Source of the DNA: Nitrospira sp.
Lineage (GTDB): Bacteria; Nitrospirota; Nitrospiria; Nitrospirales; Nitrospiraceae
Assembly: GCA_024998565.1 (NCBI GenBank)
Contig: JACOEM010000001.1
Location: forward strand, 62,001-126,000
Direction of reading: 5' to 3'
DNA: 64,000 nt
Shown here: piece after piece, positions 18,275 to 27,988 of the stretch
Numbering within the stretch: position 1 is the stretch's first letter
Layout of the letters: every line of letters starts with the position of its first letter
Notes under the pieces: model-generated
Told to the model about the DNA's origin: nothing
The model's database searches: none
The model's input: only the letters and a program-made list of their open reading frames with translations
Made by a program: the position numbers and the translations under genes

Positions 18275-18820
18275 TTACGCCTTGAGCAACGACGCATAGC
18301 GCTGACGAAACTTGGCCACTTTGGGGCCGACGACGTAGGCACAGTACCCCTCAAACGGATTTCGTGCAAAATATTCCTGGTGATAGGCTTCGGCCTCATA
18401 CCACCGGGTCGCCGGCACGACTTCGGTCACAATCGGATTGGGATAGACACGCTCCCGCGTGACGGCAGCAATCACCTCCTGAGCAATCTGCTGCTGCTCC
18501 GGGGAATGATAAAAGATGCCGGATCGATACTGCGTGCCGATGTCGTTGCCCTGCCGATTGAGCGTCGTCGGATCATGAATCACGAAAAATACGTTCAAGA
18601 GATCACGATACGTCACCAACCGCGGATCGAACGTGATCCGCACAGCCTCCGCATGCCCCGTGCGCCCGCTACACACCTGCTCATATGTGGGGGCATCCAC
18701 CTGCCCGCCGATATATCCCGACTCGACCGACTGCACCCCTTTCACCTGGTCGTATACGGCTTCAAGACACCAGAAACAGCCCCCTGCCAATGTGGCGATG
18801 TCCGTCGTTTCCTGCCCCAT
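18275..18820 (-). CDS. msrA: Peptide methionine sulfoxide reductase A
   Basis: Repairs S-methionine sulfoxide in proteins. The active-site GGCFWC is at residues 12-17, and GYIGGQV, GHAEAVRITFDP and EPYHQ-type motif (here EAYHQEYF) follow. At 181 residues it lacks the extra C-terminal Cys pair of some MsrA. ATG 18820 is fixed by GAGG a few bases upstream. It follows zwf by 32 nt on the same strand; coupling of NADPH supply to repair is plausible but inferred. Confidence 0.94.
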   Translation of the reverse strand: MGQETTDIATLAGGCFWCLEAVYDQVKGVQSVESGYIGGQVDAPTYEQVCSGRTGHAEAVRITFDPRLVTYRDLLNVFFVIHDPTTLNRQGNDIGTQYRSGIFYHSPEQQQIAQEVIAAVTRERVYPNPIVTEVVPATRWYEAEAYHQEYFARNPFEGYCAYVVGPKVAKFRQRYASLLKA

Positions 18821-18852
18821 ATTCCACCTCGTCGTTGACTCGCACCGGCAGG

Positions 18853-20382
<1,530 letters not shown>

Positions 20383-20549
20383 CGCTCTGGCCGTTCAATC
20401 AGCATGGGGGCATCCTGCCTGATCCCTGCTACAACCGCAACCTCCTCAGCGGGCTCATGACGGTTCTGCCATTTGAGTAGGCGCCCGGCCTGCCCCGTGA
20501 TACTCATGGAAGGGACGACACACCCGACAACCGGACAGGCACCTCCAAC

Positions 20550-21479
20550 ATGCCGCTGCCATCTCCGCTGTTATCTGCTCCTGCTATCCAAGTCCCGCTT
20601 CGCGGATTGAGACAGTGGTGGACCTTCGCCGCACTCTGCGGCATGCTCGCCATGATGGCTGACGCCGGATTCGTGAGCGGCACGACGCCTCAGCTCACTC
20701 CCCGGGACGTGCACATCGACGTGCCGGCCGAGAGTCTGTTCGGCTCCCTGCCCGTCAACCGGGGGCTGACGGTTTCCATTCAGGTCCCGGAACCACCGGT
20801 CAGTCGCGGAGAACCACTCGTCGCCGTCTTTGAAACTCCGTCCTCGGCACCCTATGTAGTCCCGTTGGAAATCGATCATTCCCGGCATCACTATTCCGCC
20901 ACCGTCGACCTCGGTCGATTGTCAGGCACCATGGGCACTCCCCCGAAAGCGACCGCCCTTCAGGTGGTCATCGGCCGCCGGCAGGGGTTACACGTGGAAG
21001 CCCTTGTGCGTCGCACCGTCGTCGTCACCCTTGCGATTCCGGGATACGCCGATCACCGGCCAACCCGGGCCGATCTCGCCAACCACATGGCCAATGGTTC
21101 AGGGCCTCCCCGAAACCAACCAGCCGACCTGGCGTTGCTGGACGGGCGAGTTGAAGAGGAGGAATTAGTCGGGAACGGAGGACTGCCACGGCAGGACGGC
21201 TATTGGAAAATGCTACAGGAGCTGATCCGCAAACGAATGACGGATGGAGCGACGGCCCAGCGAAGCAGAGATGTCGGGCGGATACCGGGCATCGGGTTCC
21301 GGCTGTATGCCAACGGCGAGGCTCAGTTGATCGAGGTCGAACGTAGTTCAGGGGATCTGGAACTCGATCAGGCGGCGGTGCTGGCCGTCGTCAACGCCCA
21401 TCCCTTTCCTCCGTTTCCCTCCGGAACCAACGACACCCACGTCGACGTGCATGTCGAGATTCCCGGCCTTCCCCGTTAG
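20550..21479 (+). CDS. TonB C-terminal domain protein
   Basis: A 309-residue envelope protein. A hydrophobic N-terminal segment (about residues 28-45) acts as signal or anchor; the middle is beta-rich with GPPRNQPADL and acidic patches; the last 75 residues fit a TonB C-terminal fold, with GIGFRLYANGEAQLIEVER followed by AAVLAVVNAHPFPPFP. It lacks the long Pro-rich spacer of classical TonB, and no ExbB/ExbD genes are near, so a role in energy transfer is not proven. Start weakly supported. Confidence 0.65.
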   Translation: MPLPSPLLSAPAIQVPLRGLRQWWTFAALCGMLAMMADAGFVSGTTPQLTPRDVHIDVPAESLFGSLPVNRGLTVSIQVPEPPVSRGEPLVAVFETPSSAPYVVPLEIDHSRHHYSATVDLGRLSGTMGTPPKATALQVVIGRRQGLHVEALVRRTVVVTLAIPGYADHRPTRADLANHMANGSGPPRNQPADLALLDGRVEEEELVGNGGLPRQDGYWKMLQELIRKRMTDGATAQRSRDVGRIPGIGFRLYANGEAQLIEVERSSGDLELDQAAVLAVVNAHPFPPFPSGTNDTHVDVHVEIPGLPR

Positions 21480-21512
21480 AACGGCACCGGGTCTCAGCGG
21501 ACCCCGGACGCG

Positions 21513-21833
21513 CTAATTATTGTGCGTCCGCTTCAGCCAGTCGATAAAGCGCTGGAGCCTCATCTGCTCCTCGTCGTGCACGTGCACAAACACCAGTCCA
21601 AAGCCTGTGGCATTCGTCCAGCGCACTTCGGCGACCTCGACCGTCATGGGCTCATACGGAGCCGGAAACTCGACGTGGAGGGAGAGACAGGCCCGTGCAG
21701 GGAGCGACTCCTCGCTCACGACATGGCAACCTTCGTTGGACAGACTTGTGACCAACCCGCTTCCGGCAATGGCATTACCCGAAAACGTGAGCGGCACTTC
21801 GATTTCATAGCGGGGACTATCGCGACGCTCCAC
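21513..21833 (-). CDS. Minimal PilZ-domain protein
   Basis: 106 residues covering just one PilZ domain, the cyclic-di-GMP receptor fold. The N-terminus RRDSPRYE provides the RxxxR type motif, SLSNEGCHV replaces the usual (D/N)xSxxG loop, and VRWTNATGFGLVFVH forms the final strands. Start is GTG 21833 with AAAGG 5 nt upstream. The C-terminal helix QMRLQRFIDWL is shared with the PilZ protein at 22864-23226, indicating paralogues. Confidence 0.8.
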   Translation of the reverse strand: MERRDSPRYEIEVPLTFSGNAIAGSGLVTSLSNEGCHVVSEESLPARACLSLHVEFPAPYEPMTVEVAEVRWTNATGFGLVFVHVHDEEQMRLQRFIDWLKRTHNN

Positions 21834-22080
21834 ATGTGCCTTTCAAAAGATCAGGGATCTGGACTCGATCCATAAAAATGTCCGGAAATGGATACGCTGT
21901 TCCGCTCCCGAAATCAACCGTGCTGTCCGGGGTATCACGAGCCTGCGCACCGGCCCTGTTGCCGTTCGAGGCCTGGACGATCAGTCGGTCGGCGTATCGC
22001 TTAGGATACAAGGCCGTATCTCTTGTGACAGCCTGAATCACCCCGCCCATGGCTGAAGCAACCAGGCACCCTTGAACCAT
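21817..22080 (-). CDS. Possible small protein overlapping the PilZ start
   Basis: An 87-codon frame whose end overlaps the PilZ start by 17 nt. The C-terminal part (DSTVDFGSGTAYPFPDIF, DRVQIPDLLKG) has codon use like neighbouring genes, and the overlap suggests coupling, but there is no clear ribosome site and no recognised domain. In-frame ATG at 22050 would give a shorter protein. Treat as tentative. Confidence 0.3.
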   Translation of the reverse strand: MVQGCLVASAMGGVIQAVTRDTALYPKRYADRLIVQASNGNRAGAQARDTPDSTVDFGSGTAYPFPDIFMDRVQIPDLLKGTCGASR

Positions 22081-22211
22081 CGAGAGATCCAGTCCGGCAT
22101 GCCGCCCGCTCCCTGAAAGCCGGTTCCTGCTTCGGCTGGCATGAGGGTTGCTCAGTACAACAGTACCAAAGCTCGCTCGACCCGAACTGACCCCTCAGAG
22201 GGAGACGTCTC

Positions 22212-22334
22212 ATGGAGCACCTATCGGAGATTGTGATTACCGTCGTAGCCTTCGCAGCTTTGATCGGGCAGTGGATGACAGACCTCCGCAGCATGCCGAA
22301 CAGGAACCGCCCTACAAGCCCCGAAGAGCAGTGA
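22212..22334 (+). CDS. 40-residue membrane micropeptide
   Basis: Starts ATG 22212 with GGGAG seven bases upstream. It encodes MEHLSEIVITVVAFAALIG (one hydrophobic helix, residues 6-20) followed by a polar, Arg/Pro-rich tail ending SPEEQ. Too short for a domain match. The good ribosome site and clean membrane helix support it; there is no independent evidence that it is made. Confidence 0.4.
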   Translation: MEHLSEIVITVVAFAALIGQWMTDLRSMPNRNRPTSPEEQ

Positions 22335-22560
22335 GACCGCTTTCCATCACCGCGCAAGGCCTCAGAGGCCGGGACGATAGACCAAGCGCTTCGTCACCCC
22401 GATTGCGCCCCCTTACAGACCCGCCGGTAGCATTCTGGCTGTCATCGCCCTTGTCCTCATCCCGTTCCCTGTGAGCATCCCCCTGTCGCTGTGGCTGACA
22501 GGCCGGCGCCATTTCTCCGACAGTCCTGACCTGCCACCCCCTCCCCACGACCGGACATCC
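22335..22560. other. Spacer with start-less hydrophobic frame
   Basis: A frame between a TAG near 22378 and a TAA at 22561 encodes a hydrophobic stretch (ILAVIALVLIPFPVSIPL) with a basic C-terminal flank, but it has no ATG, GTG or TTG start before the helix. Its stop codon is the first three bases of the MITE-like element. It may be a gene remnant; otherwise nothing is recognised here. Confidence 0.3.
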
Positions 22561-22739
22561 TAACCCGGACTATTCGTGAATGCCGTCGCGAGGCGTTCGA
22601 GACGGAAGCCCGCCGAGGCTGCTCGCACGTAAGGCCGACGCAGGCGTACTGGCAGTCCGTCGAGGAGGCCGAACGAGAACCGCCTCGCCGGGCGACAGGA
22701 TCGGACGCCGGAGCAGGGATTCATGAATAGTCCGGGTTA
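22561..22739. mobile_element. MITE-like element, 179 bp, family copy A
   Basis: Bounded by 21-bp terminal inverted repeats: left TAACCCGGACTATTCGTGAA plus T at 22561-22581, right the complement at 22719-22739, one mismatch. The interior is GC-rich, has no transposase, and holds the central motif GGCGTACTGGCAGTCCGTCGA. Its ends resemble those of the 258-bp element at 32106-32363 (both contain CCCG followed by ATTCATGA). It is probably non-autonomous, moved in trans. Confidence 0.75.
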
Positions 22740-22863
22740 AGAGTTTCCCCGACTCCACAGGGTATTTGGCTCAGTTTGGAGCAGTCCCGCTAAAGTTCAG
22801 GAAAAACCCTGCCGAAAAGGTCCATACGCCCTCAGGAACGAGGGCCAAGGCAAGGAGGCCTTT

Positions 22864-23226
22864 ATGGACATGGATCTTCGTTCATCCACTCGGGTCGCAG
22901 TGACCTACCCTGTTCGCCTGTCGGGCGACTCGATGATCGGCCAGGGAACCCTCATCAACCTCTCCGGACCCGGCTGCGCGGTTGAAACCACGCTGCCCGT
23001 CCAACCGGGCGACTACCTCGAACTCCATGTGATGGCGCCGGATCAGGCGCGACCGCTCACGGTGGGCCTCGCAAAAGTGCGCTGGGCCACCGAGAAAAAA
23101 GCCGGAATTGAATTTATCCGGGTGCGTCGGGATGAGCAGAGCCGCCTGCAACGCCTGATCGGCCAGGTGCTCGAAGAGTCGACCATGGAAGCCAGCACGA
23201 ACGGGCACGAACTGACCGCTGCCTAA
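22864..23226 (+). CDS. Minimal PilZ-domain protein
   Basis: 120 residues, one PilZ domain. RSSTRVAVTYPVRL gives the N-terminal motif, TLINLSGPGCAVE the NxSxxG-like loop, and VRWATEKKAGIEFIRV the last strands, ending in QSRLQRLIGQVLEE. AAGGAGG sits 5 nt before ATG. It is a paralogue of the PilZ protein at 21513-21833, which lies in opposite orientation across the MITE-like element. Cyclic-di-GMP binding is expected for the family but the first Arg motif is reduced. Confidence 0.8.
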   Translation: MDMDLRSSTRVAVTYPVRLSGDSMIGQGTLINLSGPGCAVETTLPVQPGDYLELHVMAPDQARPLTVGLAKVRWATEKKAGIEFIRVRRDEQSRLQRLIGQVLEESTMEASTNGHELTAA

Positions 23227-23296
23227 TCAGAAGACATCGGGCAACTCAGCGAAGAGCGCGATAGGATAAGAAGTCGGGAGATGCGGGGGATAGAGC

Positions 23297-24715
23297 TCAG
23301 TGCCCTGCCGGATCCTTGGCGGAATCGGCCATCCGCTTGACGATAATTTTCCGGCCCACGGTCATGAGGGTGAAGGACGTCGCAAACGCGATCGGAACGA
23401 AGATCGCCGTCGCCACATTCGCATTCTTCAGCCAGCCCATCTCGTAACAGGCCTTCAGCACGTAACTTCCCAAGCCCGTCAGGTAGTAGGTAATCACGAT
23501 CACTGACAGACTCTCGACCGTGCGCTGCAGGATTGCCTGGGCCCGCGTGGTGGAGTCCACACTGATCAGCAGCTTCATGTTCTGATCCTGCAATTGGATA
23601 TTCTGCTCCTGCAGCCGCAGTTCGATATGCGTCCGAAGCACGGCCACCGTCGCTTCAAAATCCTTCTCCATGGCATCGATACGCCGGAGCAACTGCTGGT
23701 AGCCCTCGGTCACGCCGGTGATTTTCCAGCTCACATACTCTGAGATCTGCCGGAGCGGCGGGTAAGGTCGCTCCTGCAACGCCGCGAGGTTGCTCTGCAC
23801 GATGCGGTCGTACGGCACCGAGGCGGAGAGCCTGTACCGCATCGACTCCGCCAGCCGGCTCACCTGTAAGAGGTCTTGGGTCAGGACCGTCAGCCATTTC
23901 TGCATGGTCGGCGGGGTCGTTCCGCCGAGCTGCTCGATCAAGACGGCCCGTTGATAGAGATGTCGCTGCTCATAGTCATGGATTTGATCGACGGCGCGTG
24001 AAAACGCCTTCATCGGCAACATCACGAGGTGGTAATAGTTCTCGATGGCAACGATCGTATCCACGATTTTGGCGACCTGTTGCCGAAGCGCTTGTTCGGA
24101 GGTCGAACAGATCAGATACCGTTCCCGGTCGAACTCGTCCGGCGTGAAACTCGTGACCGCCACGATGTCGTCGCCCAGGATACGGCTGCCATAGACCATG
24201 GCGCCGGGCAGCCGCGCCGGAAGTTCCTGCTCCAGCGGCAGCTCTTGCGGCAAAAATAACAGGTCGAGCGCATTCACGCGGATGCCGAGCGGGCTCAGCG
24301 GCATCATGTAGCCGGGAAACGTGATCGGCCCGAAATCGAGCGGGGTGGTCGCGTCACGGACGACATGCCACACCTGGTAACTGTAATACTCCGTGTGGGC
24401 TTCCCACACGACGACGAGACGGTCACCGTTGGTCGCGACTTTAAACCCGTAGCCGAACCGGTCCTCGATGGCGCCTTCGGAAATCTCCAGGGCCTGCAGG
24501 AGCTGCTGGAACTCCCGGCGGCTATTGGGGCGTTCCACCGGCGGATTGGCCATGCGATACGCCACATGGTGAATATGGGCCGGAACACCGAGCCACTGCG
24601 GGAGATACTGTTTATTGGATTGATGGATCCGGTTCAAAAATCCCGGCGGGCGGGAATCTGTTCCGGAAGGCTCCACGTGATCCGTCATAACACCCGGCGC
24701 TCCGTCACTACTCAT
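23297..24715 (-). CDS. DUF3422 family protein
   Basis: A 472-residue protein of the DUF3422 type: N-terminal domain with HEE-like aromatic region VVWEAHTEYYSYQVW, a central region, a coiled coil (about 340-390, LQEQNIQLQDQNMKLL) and two C-terminal membrane segments (about 402-425 and 432-455). Family members are inner-membrane proteins of unknown role. ATG 24715 lies inside the end of the upstream 54-residue gene (8-nt overlap), so translation is probably coupled. Confidence 0.75.
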   Translation of the reverse strand: MSSDGAPGVMTDHVEPSGTDSRPPGFLNRIHQSNKQYLPQWLGVPAHIHHVAYRMANPPVERPNSRREFQQLLQALEISEGAIEDRFGYGFKVATNGDRLVVVWEAHTEYYSYQVWHVVRDATTPLDFGPITFPGYMMPLSPLGIRVNALDLLFLPQELPLEQELPARLPGAMVYGSRILGDDIVAVTSFTPDEFDRERYLICSTSEQALRQQVAKIVDTIVAIENYYHLVMLPMKAFSRAVDQIHDYEQRHLYQRAVLIEQLGGTTPPTMQKWLTVLTQDLLQVSRLAESMRYRLSASVPYDRIVQSNLAALQERPYPPLRQISEYVSWKITGVTEGYQQLLRRIDAMEKDFEATVAVLRTHIELRLQEQNIQLQDQNMKLLISVDSTTRAQAILQRTVESLSVIVITYYLTGLGSYVLKACYEMGWLKNANVATAIFVPIAFATSFTLMTVGRKIIVKRMADSAKDPAGH

Positions 24716-24872
24716 CTTCCTCTTCAATGTCTTCGATGCCTTCGTAGCTCACATCCCCTTCATGAATGGATGTCGCCATCTTTTCACAGGCCGACTCAAT
24801 GATCTCTTCAGCCTCTTCGGGTGAATCGGCTGAAATCAAGAATTTCACGGTAATTCCAAAGCGCTGGTTCAC
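24708..24872 (-). CDS. 54-residue acidic protein coupled to DUF3422 gene
   Basis: A GTG-started short gene with AGGAG eight bases upstream. The protein begins VNQRFGITVKFLISADSPEE, continues with an amphipathic helix containing one Cys (IIESACEKMATSI) and ends in the acidic EDIEEEDE. The start looks like a beta strand plus helix. The stop overlaps the DUF3422 start by 8 nt. No family recognised; the ribosome site and overlap make it a real gene with fair confidence. Confidence 0.6.
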   Translation of the reverse strand: MNQRFGITVKFLISADSPEEAEEIIESACEKMATSIHEGDVSYEGIEDIEEEDE

Positions 24873-25195
24873 AATCGTACTCCTTCGGCGAATTAGGGGG
24901 CAGAAAGTCTGTCACCTGCTGTGGCTCAATACCATAAGCTCCCGCGTATTGTCACCCTTCTGTCTCACCCCAAGGAAACAGAACCCGGGCGAACGGGACG
25001 ACCCACCCCCCGGAAACTGGTCCGACGGCTGTTGAAGAAGACGCTCGCAACGGTTTTAGAGGTGTGGGCGGCAGATCCGGCTCGGAGGGAAAACAATGCG
25101 GAATCGGGGGCAGGAAGGGGAAGTCGAGCTGGCTACGCGGCGCCTGGAAACCTGGTCCCGACGCCCACTCGCGGGAAGGCGCCGGGACCGCTCGA
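24873..25195. other. Intergenic stretch between pal and the 54-residue gene
   Basis: About 320 bp with no credible gene on either strand and no clear hairpin with a U-run. It must include the promoter of the 54-residue/DUF3422 pair. Confidence 0.35.
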
Positions 25196-25906
25196 TTATT
25201 TACGCAGCAACATGTGGCCGCGCCGATTCTGTTGATGGCAGGCCTCGTCGTGGTCGGCACAGAAGGGGCGATCCTTGCCATACGAGACAATCGCCACCTG
25301 CTTCGCATTGACGCCCAGATCGACCAGGAAACTCTTCGCCGCCTTGGCTCGTTTTTCGCCGAGCACCAGGTTGTAATCGTGGGTCCCACGCTCGTCGCAG
25401 TGCCCGGAGATCTTGAGGAGCGCCTTGGGATTCTCCTTTAGCCAATCGGCGTTGGTGGTCAGGGACGCCACGCCGTCGTTGTCCGACACGCTGTATCGGT
25501 CGTATCCGTAGAAGACATCTTTGAGCCCGGCTTCCATCGCCGCAGCTTCTTCCCGTCGAATCTCGGCATACCACTTCTCATCGCGATCGACCGGCACCAA
25601 CATATTGCCGATATTGCTCCGGCTGAGTCGCTCTTCCCCGGAAATCTGGCCGTTCACCAGCGGCGAGAATCCACGCAGCTTCCCTCCCTCCGACTCCGTC
25701 ATCCCCTCTTCCCGGCCGAGGGAAGGATACTGTCCATCTCGCGCACCGTCGCGCTTCGCATACTCGCTCCCGGAACGGCCCTCCTGAGACATGGACTGAT
25801 CATCGGAGCCCGACTGAAACCACTTCATATTGCTACAGCCTGGTGCCGCTAACAGAACCATTGCCATTCCGCCCATCATCAGTTGCGATGCGCCACGGTA
25901 CTTCAT
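25196..25906 (-). CDS. pal: Peptidoglycan-associated lipoprotein (OmpA C-terminal)
   Basis: A 236-residue outer-membrane lipoprotein. Signal peptide ends at the lipobox LAAPGC (Cys near residue 24). After a Ser/Asp/Gly-rich linker the OmpA/Pal domain (about 130-232) shows FYGYDRYSV, ISGHCDERGTHDYNLVLGE, RAKAAKSFL and VSYGKDRP, the residues that bind diaminopimelate. It tethers the outer membrane to the wall in the Tol-Pal system; no tol genes are next to it. Good AAGGAG-type site before ATG 25906. Its leader carries a palindrome. Confidence 0.88.
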   Translation of the reverse strand: MKYRGASQLMMGGMAMVLLAAPGCSNMKWFQSGSDDQSMSQEGRSGSEYAKRDGARDGQYPSLGREEGMTESEGGKLRGFSPLVNGQISGEERLSRSNIGNMLVPVDRDEKWYAEIRREEAAAMEAGLKDVFYGYDRYSVSDNDGVASLTTNADWLKENPKALLKISGHCDERGTHDYNLVLGEKRAKAAKSFLVDLGVNAKQVAIVSYGKDRPFCADHDEACHQQNRRGHMLLRK

Positions 25907-25930
25907 GAACCTTACTCCTTCACGCTGGGG

Positions 25931-25953
25931 TGTAACGTCTGCCTGACGTTACA
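25931..25953 (-). promoter_or_regulatory. 9-bp palindrome in the pal leader
   Basis: TGTAACGTC, five bases, GACGTTACA: a perfect inverted repeat ending 24 nt upstream of the pal start and just after a TATATT -10-like element. It could be an operator over the transcription start or a 5' hairpin in the message. Confidence 0.5.
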
Positions 25954-26218
25954 AATATAGCACCGGCATAAAATTCCTCAGGATTCCGCATGGGCGAGCC
26001 ATAAATCATCGTCATTTCGTGCAGTTATCTAGCAAACTCCGGGTGACACCCGCCCGTGACAACTGAAATAAATCGCCTATTTTCAGGCATTCTGAGAGGC
26101 AATCGTGCGGAGCGTGGCCAACAACGCGGAAACATGACCTGCTAGGAGAAGCAGGGGATGAACTGAGGACAGTAGGAAGCTATGAATGTGGACGTGAGAG
26201 GAAGATGTCTGTGCTGCT
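25954..26218. other. Chromosomal flank left of the island
   Basis: Upstream promoter region of pal, then noncoding sequence up to the tRNA fragment. No gene recognised. Confidence 0.35.
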
Positions 26219-26263
26219 TGGTGCGCCCGGAGGGACTTGAACCCCCAATCCTCGGATCCGAAG
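26219..26263 (-). repeat. attL-like 3' fragment of tRNA-Arg
   Basis: 45 nt that match the 3' end of the tRNA-Arg at 32474-32518, including the CCA end and T arm, with a single difference (AAT for AAC). The 5' half of the tRNA is missing. Same orientation as the intact gene, so the two form a direct repeat bounding 6.2 kb, the usual trace of integrase-driven insertion into a tRNA 3' end. Confidence 0.85.
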
Positions 26264-26674
26264 GCGGACAAACTACATTAGAGACAGACAGCGATCAGGG
26301 AGGACAGATGGACATGTTCTCTTTATAGAACAAGGGCTTTTGTGTCAGACCATGCGGATGAAGGACGACTGAGGCATACCTGTGATCGTGGCCAAAACCG
26401 GGACCGAACCGTGACCAAAACCGTGACCAGATTCCGCCATTATAGTACGAGCGCGCTCCCTGATCTTTGTCCGTGTGAGACGCTGTAGACAGACAGTAGG
26501 CCAGATGCTAGCAATGCAAATTTACAGCTCGACCGAGGTCCTCAGAGGGGGCAGGGATGACTGCGTTCGCTCCCCCCTGTTGGGACTGCCCAAGATTCCC
26601 GATCGAGAACAAAAGGAGAGGAACCGGTAGCCAGTGAACAGCCACCCACAAGGAGATTTTCGTTGAGATGCCAC
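26264..26674. other. Left end of the island, noncoding
   Basis: No intact gene. It holds a 25-bp direct repeat copy (26406-26430) and a long imperfect inverted repeat between about 26530 and 26611 (GAGGGGG and CCCCCCT cores) that could fold downstream of the protease operon. Confidence 0.4.
26406..26430 (+). repeat. 25-bp direct repeat, left copy (integrase tail)
   Basis: Identical to 32405-32429. In one frame both copies read TVTKTVT, a tail commonly seen at the C-terminus of tRNA-targeting tyrosine integrases, so each is probably the remnant 3' end of an integrase gene. Confidence 0.6.
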
Positions 26675-27598
26675 TTATTCAAGAGGCATCTGCGCCGGCC
26701 CCTGCATCAGTACCTGTTGCGCAACAGACACCGATGCGACGCCTTTATGGTTCTCGATGATCTTAAATGCCCCCGTCCCAGCAAGCGTCAACATGCAGGC
26801 ATGATGAACGGACAGCACAGCATCCTGAAGACGCTGGTCGTCTTCCAGCATGAGTACTTTGAGCCCCATATCTCTACAACGGTTTGGAGATAGATGCCTC
26901 GCATGCGATTTCGTGAGTGCGTGATCCCCTAGTTCTTTAACGATGCGCTCTGATTTCGCGTTTCTGTCGCTGTCACTACTAAGCATTCCCGTGACAAGCC
27001 ACTCTCTCGCCATCTCGTTTGACCATTGGATAGCCTTCTCGCATTCCCCAATGAGGGTCGGCGAGTACTTAGCGATGATAGGTTGCCAAACAAACGCTCT
27101 GCTTTGGTCGGCTTTAATTTCGGCGTGCGCACGGTTGAATTCCTCGACAACTCCATGCGCTGCTATTCCGCCAAATTGAGGATCGATTGGTCCCAGACTC
27201 GAGTGCTTGCCCATAACAATTTCCTTGCACGCACAGGCGATCATTGTACCTGCGGACATCGCAAGCTCAGGCACGATGGCTCGAATATCGGAAGCAAACA
27301 TCGACCGGAGATATACGACAAGAGACTCGGTTGCTGCAGTCTCGCCGCCCGGCGTATGGAGAATGAGATCGAGTCCCTTAGTTCTGTCGAGTCCGTGAAT
27401 CACGGTCATGAAGCCATTCTTGTCGGCATCACTAACCTGGGTCCCGAGGAGCTTTGGCTTTTGAAGCCAGCCAGAATAGTAAATGATGACGTTTCTACGG
27501 GTTACCTTGGAAAGGGTCTTGAGCCTCTCGCGCCGAATAACGTCGAAAGTTGATCCACGTGCTTTGATCTCTTGAAGGAGGCTATGCCAGGTGGGCAT
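26675..27598 (-). CDS. SDH-type Clp-fold serine protease
   Basis: A 307-residue protein of the serine dehydrogenase proteinase (SDH) type, relatives of ClpP/SppA. LILHTPGGE (about residues 80-88) is the oxyanion strand, PELAMSAGTM holds the likely nucleophile Ser, and HSSLGPIDPQ follows, with a His nearby. No signal peptide or membrane segment, so a cytoplasmic protease. Start ATG 27598 has GGAGGAG seven bases upstream and overlaps the preceding 63-residue gene by 17 nt. Last gene of the island operon. Confidence 0.8.
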   Translation of the reverse strand: MPTWHSLLQEIKARGSTFDVIRRERLKTLSKVTRRNVIIYYSGWLQKPKLLGTQVSDADKNGFMTVIHGLDRTKGLDLILHTPGGETAATESLVVYLRSMFASDIRAIVPELAMSAGTMIACACKEIVMGKHSSLGPIDPQFGGIAAHGVVEEFNRAHAEIKADQSRAFVWQPIIAKYSPTLIGECEKAIQWSNEMAREWLVTGMLSSDSDRNAKSERIVKELGDHALTKSHARHLSPNRCRDMGLKVLMLEDDQRLQDAVLSVHHACMLTLAGTGAFKIIENHKGVASVSVAQQVLMQGPAQMPLE

Positions 27599-27773
27599 CG
27601 GTCGTCTCCTCCAAGGGAATGGTCGTCGTTTCAATGCGGATAAAAACCTGCGGAGAGGGCGGCGGGTCTGCGGAGAAACCCATTTCTGATGCTCCTGTAC
27701 GTCCCCAGGTCTCTTTTGTCATACCCATCTCACAGAAGGCTTTCTCGATCTCCTCAATTGTGCGGGTTTTCAT
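27582..27773 (-). CDS. 63-residue protein preceding the SDH protease
   Basis: Starts ATG 27773 with an excellent GGAGGTG site. It begins MKTRTIEEIEKAFCEMGMTK, a likely amphipathic helix, and ends with a beta-like stretch VFIRIETTTIPLEE. The 3' end overlaps the protease start by 17 nt. No family recognised. Strong coupling suggests a partner, adaptor or substrate of the protease, an inference. Confidence 0.65.
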   Translation of the reverse strand: MKTRTIEEIEKAFCEMGMTKETWGRTGASEMGFSADPPPSPQVFIRIETTTIPLEETTDAHLA

Positions 27774-27988
27774 CTCGTCACCTCCGACGTACCCAATTTT
27801 CCCAGCTTATCAGTGCGGGCCTGCATAACACCATCGTCATGCTGCAGAGCATAAAATGATTGTTGGGCTTCAGCAACAATTTGATCGTATTCTCCGAAAA
27901 ATACTGAGACTCCAGGTGAGAAAGACCCTAGAGGGTATCCTGGAGAACAGCGATCAGAGACTCGAAGGCTACACCTTTCACCAAACAA
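27770..27988 (-). CDS. 72-residue hypothetical protein in island operon
   Basis: Lies between the nuclease gene and the 63-residue gene and overlaps both (11 nt and 4 nt). The only suitable start is TTG 27988 with AGGGAA very close to it, so the start is uncertain. The second half is helical (QIVAEAQQSFYALQHDDG). No family recognised. The tight overlaps argue that it is read as part of the operon. Confidence 0.45.
   Translation of the reverse strand: MFGERCSLRVSDRCSPGYPLGSFSPGVSVFFGEYDQIVAEAQQSFYALQHDDGVMQARTDKLGKLGTSEVTR

Noticed and set aside
22378-22563. Hydrophobic frame ending at the MITE
   Set aside because: No ATG, GTG or TTG before the membrane helix; kept only as a possible remnant.
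26083-26271. Minus-strand frame across the tRNA fragment
   Set aside because: It is a translation of the tRNA remnant and has no conserved features.
27026-27553. Plus-strand frame inside the island
   Set aside because: Antisense to the SDH protease gene and no ribosome site.
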